This document shows positions 44,426-46,594 of a stretch of 46,594 nucleotides of DNA, piece after piece (position 1 is the first letter of the stretch; every line of letters begins with the position of its first letter). Under the pieces are notes generated by a model. It saw only the letters and a program-made list of their open reading frames with translations. It was not told where the DNA came from and ran no database searches. The stretch covers positions 1 to 46,594 of the forward strand of contig LRSR01011988.1 of NCBI GenBank assembly GCA_001579985.1, written 5' to 3'. The translations under genes and the position numbers were made by a program. This stretch comes from Hypsibius dujardini (taxonomy: Eukaryota; Tardigrada; Eutardigrada; Parachela; Hypsibiidae).

Positions 44426-45892
44426 ATGACTTTTCGGCCACCGGACTTGGACTCCATCGTAGATAGGGACGAGCTGGAGAGGATCATTTCGAAGATGGAT
44501 ACTGACGAGATGGAACAGTGGCTGCGGGGAATGGAGTCCGGCGTAGTCGGGATGTGTCTATCAGGCAGAGAACCTGGAGAACCTACTCGGCTGCGGGCAG
44601 TAATTGAGGACCCAGTAAGACTGTGACCCTTGTAAAAATAGTATACGCATCAAGGGTTTCAGAACAATCCATGCGCACGAAATGTATATATGCTTCCGTA
44701 GGACCGGACTAGCTGGAAAGAAGAGCTGCGCCTATTAAACGTAAGTACCTATCCGCATTTTGTTAGGCTATACGCATGCATGCCTCTAAGTGTGCGTGTC
44801 AAGACCAAATGTCTGTTTGAATCTGCGTGCCTGTATATAAGTAAGTTTGTACGTCTACATAACTGTATGTCTGTGTTTTAGGATCGAATGTCTGTCTGTC
44901 TGTATGCCTGTATTTCTGTGAGTTAGGACCAAAAACATGTCTGTCTGTAGGCCAATTTTTAAGCAAGTCTGTGTGCCCACCATTTAAGTCGTCTGTTCAC
45001 ATATGTATACCGTCGTGTCTGTGTGTCTGAATTAGCAGGTCAATATATTAATATTTTTACCTTGCAGGTCGCTCGGAGACCGAATGAAGTTCTCCGCAAA
45101 AAGTCTGACTTTGTGTTGTCGCTTCCGCTCACCTACCAAGACCTTCGCCTGCTCTCCGAGAACCACTTCCACCGCGGCAAGGAGCTCAACCTCGTCTGCG
45201 AGGGCATGTTCGGAGTGATGGTCTTCCCCATCAGCGTCTCCACGACAGGCCAGCAAGACACGCAACTACACTTTGGGTTGCTCAATTTACCCATCAACCG
45301 TCCCGGCGTCCGAAACGACCTCGAGGGCCACATTCGAGCTGAAATGACCGAAGCCCGAAGAATGGCCGGCAGCTCCAAGATGCTCTACATGGCGGTCAGC
45401 ACCGCGGAGACCCTGATCGCGCGATACGGCAGTTCACGGTACCTCCAGAACGTCCAGACAGCTTCGGAGAACCCCGGAGTCAAGTGCTTCGCGAACGTCT
45501 CCGAGTTTCAGCGGGACGCCATCTCGGGGCAGCTCTACCAGTTGAGTACTCGACTGTTCGTGTTGTACGGCAACGACAGCGACGCACTCCGTGAAGCGGC
45601 GCATTGTCTGAAGCTCACTCAGCAGGATGTTACAGTCAAAGTCGCCGATTGGGAGAGGCTGCTGCTGCATCAAGAGTTGTTGCTCGATAAAGTTAAACAT
45701 GGAATTCGGGTTGCGATCCTGCCTAACAGCACCGTACCGGAGGATGTCTTTACGGTTACGTTGATTGGACCGAAGCTGGACGTGAAGAAAGCCCTGGCAC
45801 GGATCAGCTCTCTAGGGCTGATTCTTGAGTATAAGGATGGCTCCCTCAGTACTGGATTGAGACAGCTGAGTGAAACAGTTCCATTCTCACAA
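44426..45892 (+). CDS. Unrecognised gene, first three exons (continues beyond window)
   Basis: Exons 44426-44614 (63 codons from ATG), 44702-44740 (13 codons) and 45068-45892 (275 codons) all join in phase 0 and end at a strong donor (caa|gtaagt). The rest of the gene therefore lies outside the window; 351 residues are visible. The N-terminus is acidic and helical (DRDELERIISKMDTDEMEQW). The large exon has alternating strands and helices, with segments RVAILPNSTVPEDVFTVTLI and GPKLDVKKALARISSLG that recall the hydrophobic-Gly-x-x layout of KH-like RNA-binding folds. No diagnostic GxxG loop is present, so I do not assign the family. Exon 3 is GC-rich with clean wobble bias, so it is certainly coding. 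Confidence 0.75.
44880..45020. repeat. Degenerate TGTC/GTCTG repeat in intron 2 of the last gene
   Basis: TGTCTGTCTGTA-type words recur through the intron between 44741 and 45067. Confidence 0.6.
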
Positions 45893-46594
45893 GTAAGTTT
45901 CCCTTAAATTACTTTGGCTTGATGGGAACTCTAAACTTGTCGTACTGAGTTTTGGTTTGTGCGATATTTTTCGCCGAGAAAAAAATCAAATTTCGCTGTC
46001 CTTCAACGGAAGCTAGGTTTTAACTATCGTGCATGACTTCATGTTACATATCTTTTTGAGTACCACTATAGTCCCCCTGTACATCCCTTAATGTTATTGT
46101 CACCCCCTTTTCACTTTGGACCAGGCCCCTTATCCTAGAACCAAGAGATGGGCAAAGCGACAATTTTTTTCGAAAATTGAACCCAAAATGAAACCAACTG
46201 AAACCAACTAGCGTTAGGAGTCCCGGTTCCGACCTTTTAAAACATGGAACGAGCCTCTGACTATAGTCATCCCCGTTTCCCAAATATTGATCATTTTAAA
46301 GATTGAGCGAGCTTAATGATATTTGTTTTCATAATTTACTTTAATTTCATATAAGATGAACGTCTCAAGTCATTAAAAATCTTACAATCAGCTGGAAGTC
46401 ACAATTTATTTAGGATGTCATTACAATTGACTTTAGCTGAGATTCGTAAAATACACCTGTGTCTCCGAACGACCAAATATTAATTTAATTGAAACAGAAA
46501 CAGAAACATGTTCTATTGGATTTGCAAAATACAATAGAGAAAAAAAAAACATTTTTGATGATCTCATTACATTTCGCTAGTATCCAATATTAAA
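45893..46594. other. Probable intron 3 of the last gene, with a dispersed-repeat segment
   Basis: No exon was recognised. At 46140-46256 there is a segment (GGGCAAAG, GAAAATTGAACCCAAAATG, GGTTCCGACC, GAACGAGCC) with partial counterparts at 504-600, some in the same and some in the opposite orientation. Confidence 0.45.

Noticed and set aside
1-46594. CRISPR arrays, rRNA genes, intact tRNA genes
   Set aside because: None seen. The regular short repeats are microsatellites, and the only tRNA-like signal is the weak one at 15755-15865.

Overview
This window is nuclear DNA from an animal. Coding segments are split by GT-AG spliceosomal introns, AATAAA polyadenylation signals follow several genes, and the recognisable families are metazoan (TRPM channel, Cys-loop receptor, class A GPCR, alkylglycerol monooxygenase, Skeletor-type DM13/DOMON protein). 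The mixture of compact introns, many intronic GACA/CAGA arrays and a single-exon orphan GPCR suggests a protostome invertebrate. A tardigrade is my best guess, but nothing here proves it. Genes are monocistronic and there is no operon logic.

Layout. 1-6.2 kb (+): the last exon of an unrecognised membrane protein, then two tandem paralogous four-exon genes for small four-TM proteins with PPxY tails (1321-2673 and 3647-5672), then a possible extra terminal exon (6056-6154). 6.2-12.7 kb is AT-rich and gene-poor. It holds an orphan exon-like relic (about 8048-8213), a duplicated AT-rich unit (8229-8790), an intronless GPCR on the minus strand (8799-9728), a foldback repeat (10409-10624) and an 18-bp minisatellite (11848-11945). 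12749-19781 (+): a 19-exon TRPM-like channel with an unusual pore. 21480-25625 (+): a six-exon nicotinic-receptor-like Cys-loop subunit with a vicinal Cys pair and an odd M2 segment. 26085-28821 (-): a seven-exon purine nucleoside phosphorylase with all main catalytic residues. 28.8-32.6 kb: intergenic DNA with a terminal-inverted-repeat element and a candidate solo LTR. 32580-35526 (-): an eight-exon alkylglycerol monooxygenase with the full histidine motif set. 37390-43297 (+): a 12-exon Skeletor-like protein (signal peptide, two DM13 domains, DOMON domain). Its introns carry several long inverted repeats. 44426 to beyond 45892 (+): the first three exons of an unrecognised gene that runs off the window.

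The exon models were built by hand from splice sites and reading phase. All complete models (TRPM 1255 aa, Cys-loop subunit 442 aa, PNP 321 aa, AGMO 457 aa, Skeletor-like 680 aa, four-TM proteins 276 and 286 aa) keep phase from start to stop. The one weak junction is Skeletor exon 3 to 4. There is no evident joint pathway: the neighbours are membrane receptors and channels, a purine-salvage enzyme, an ether-lipid enzyme and an extracellular matrix/redox-type protein. The least described item is the tandem four-TM PPxY family. Next come the divergent pores of the two channels, the intronic ORF inside PNP and the nested hairpins in the Skeletor-like gene.
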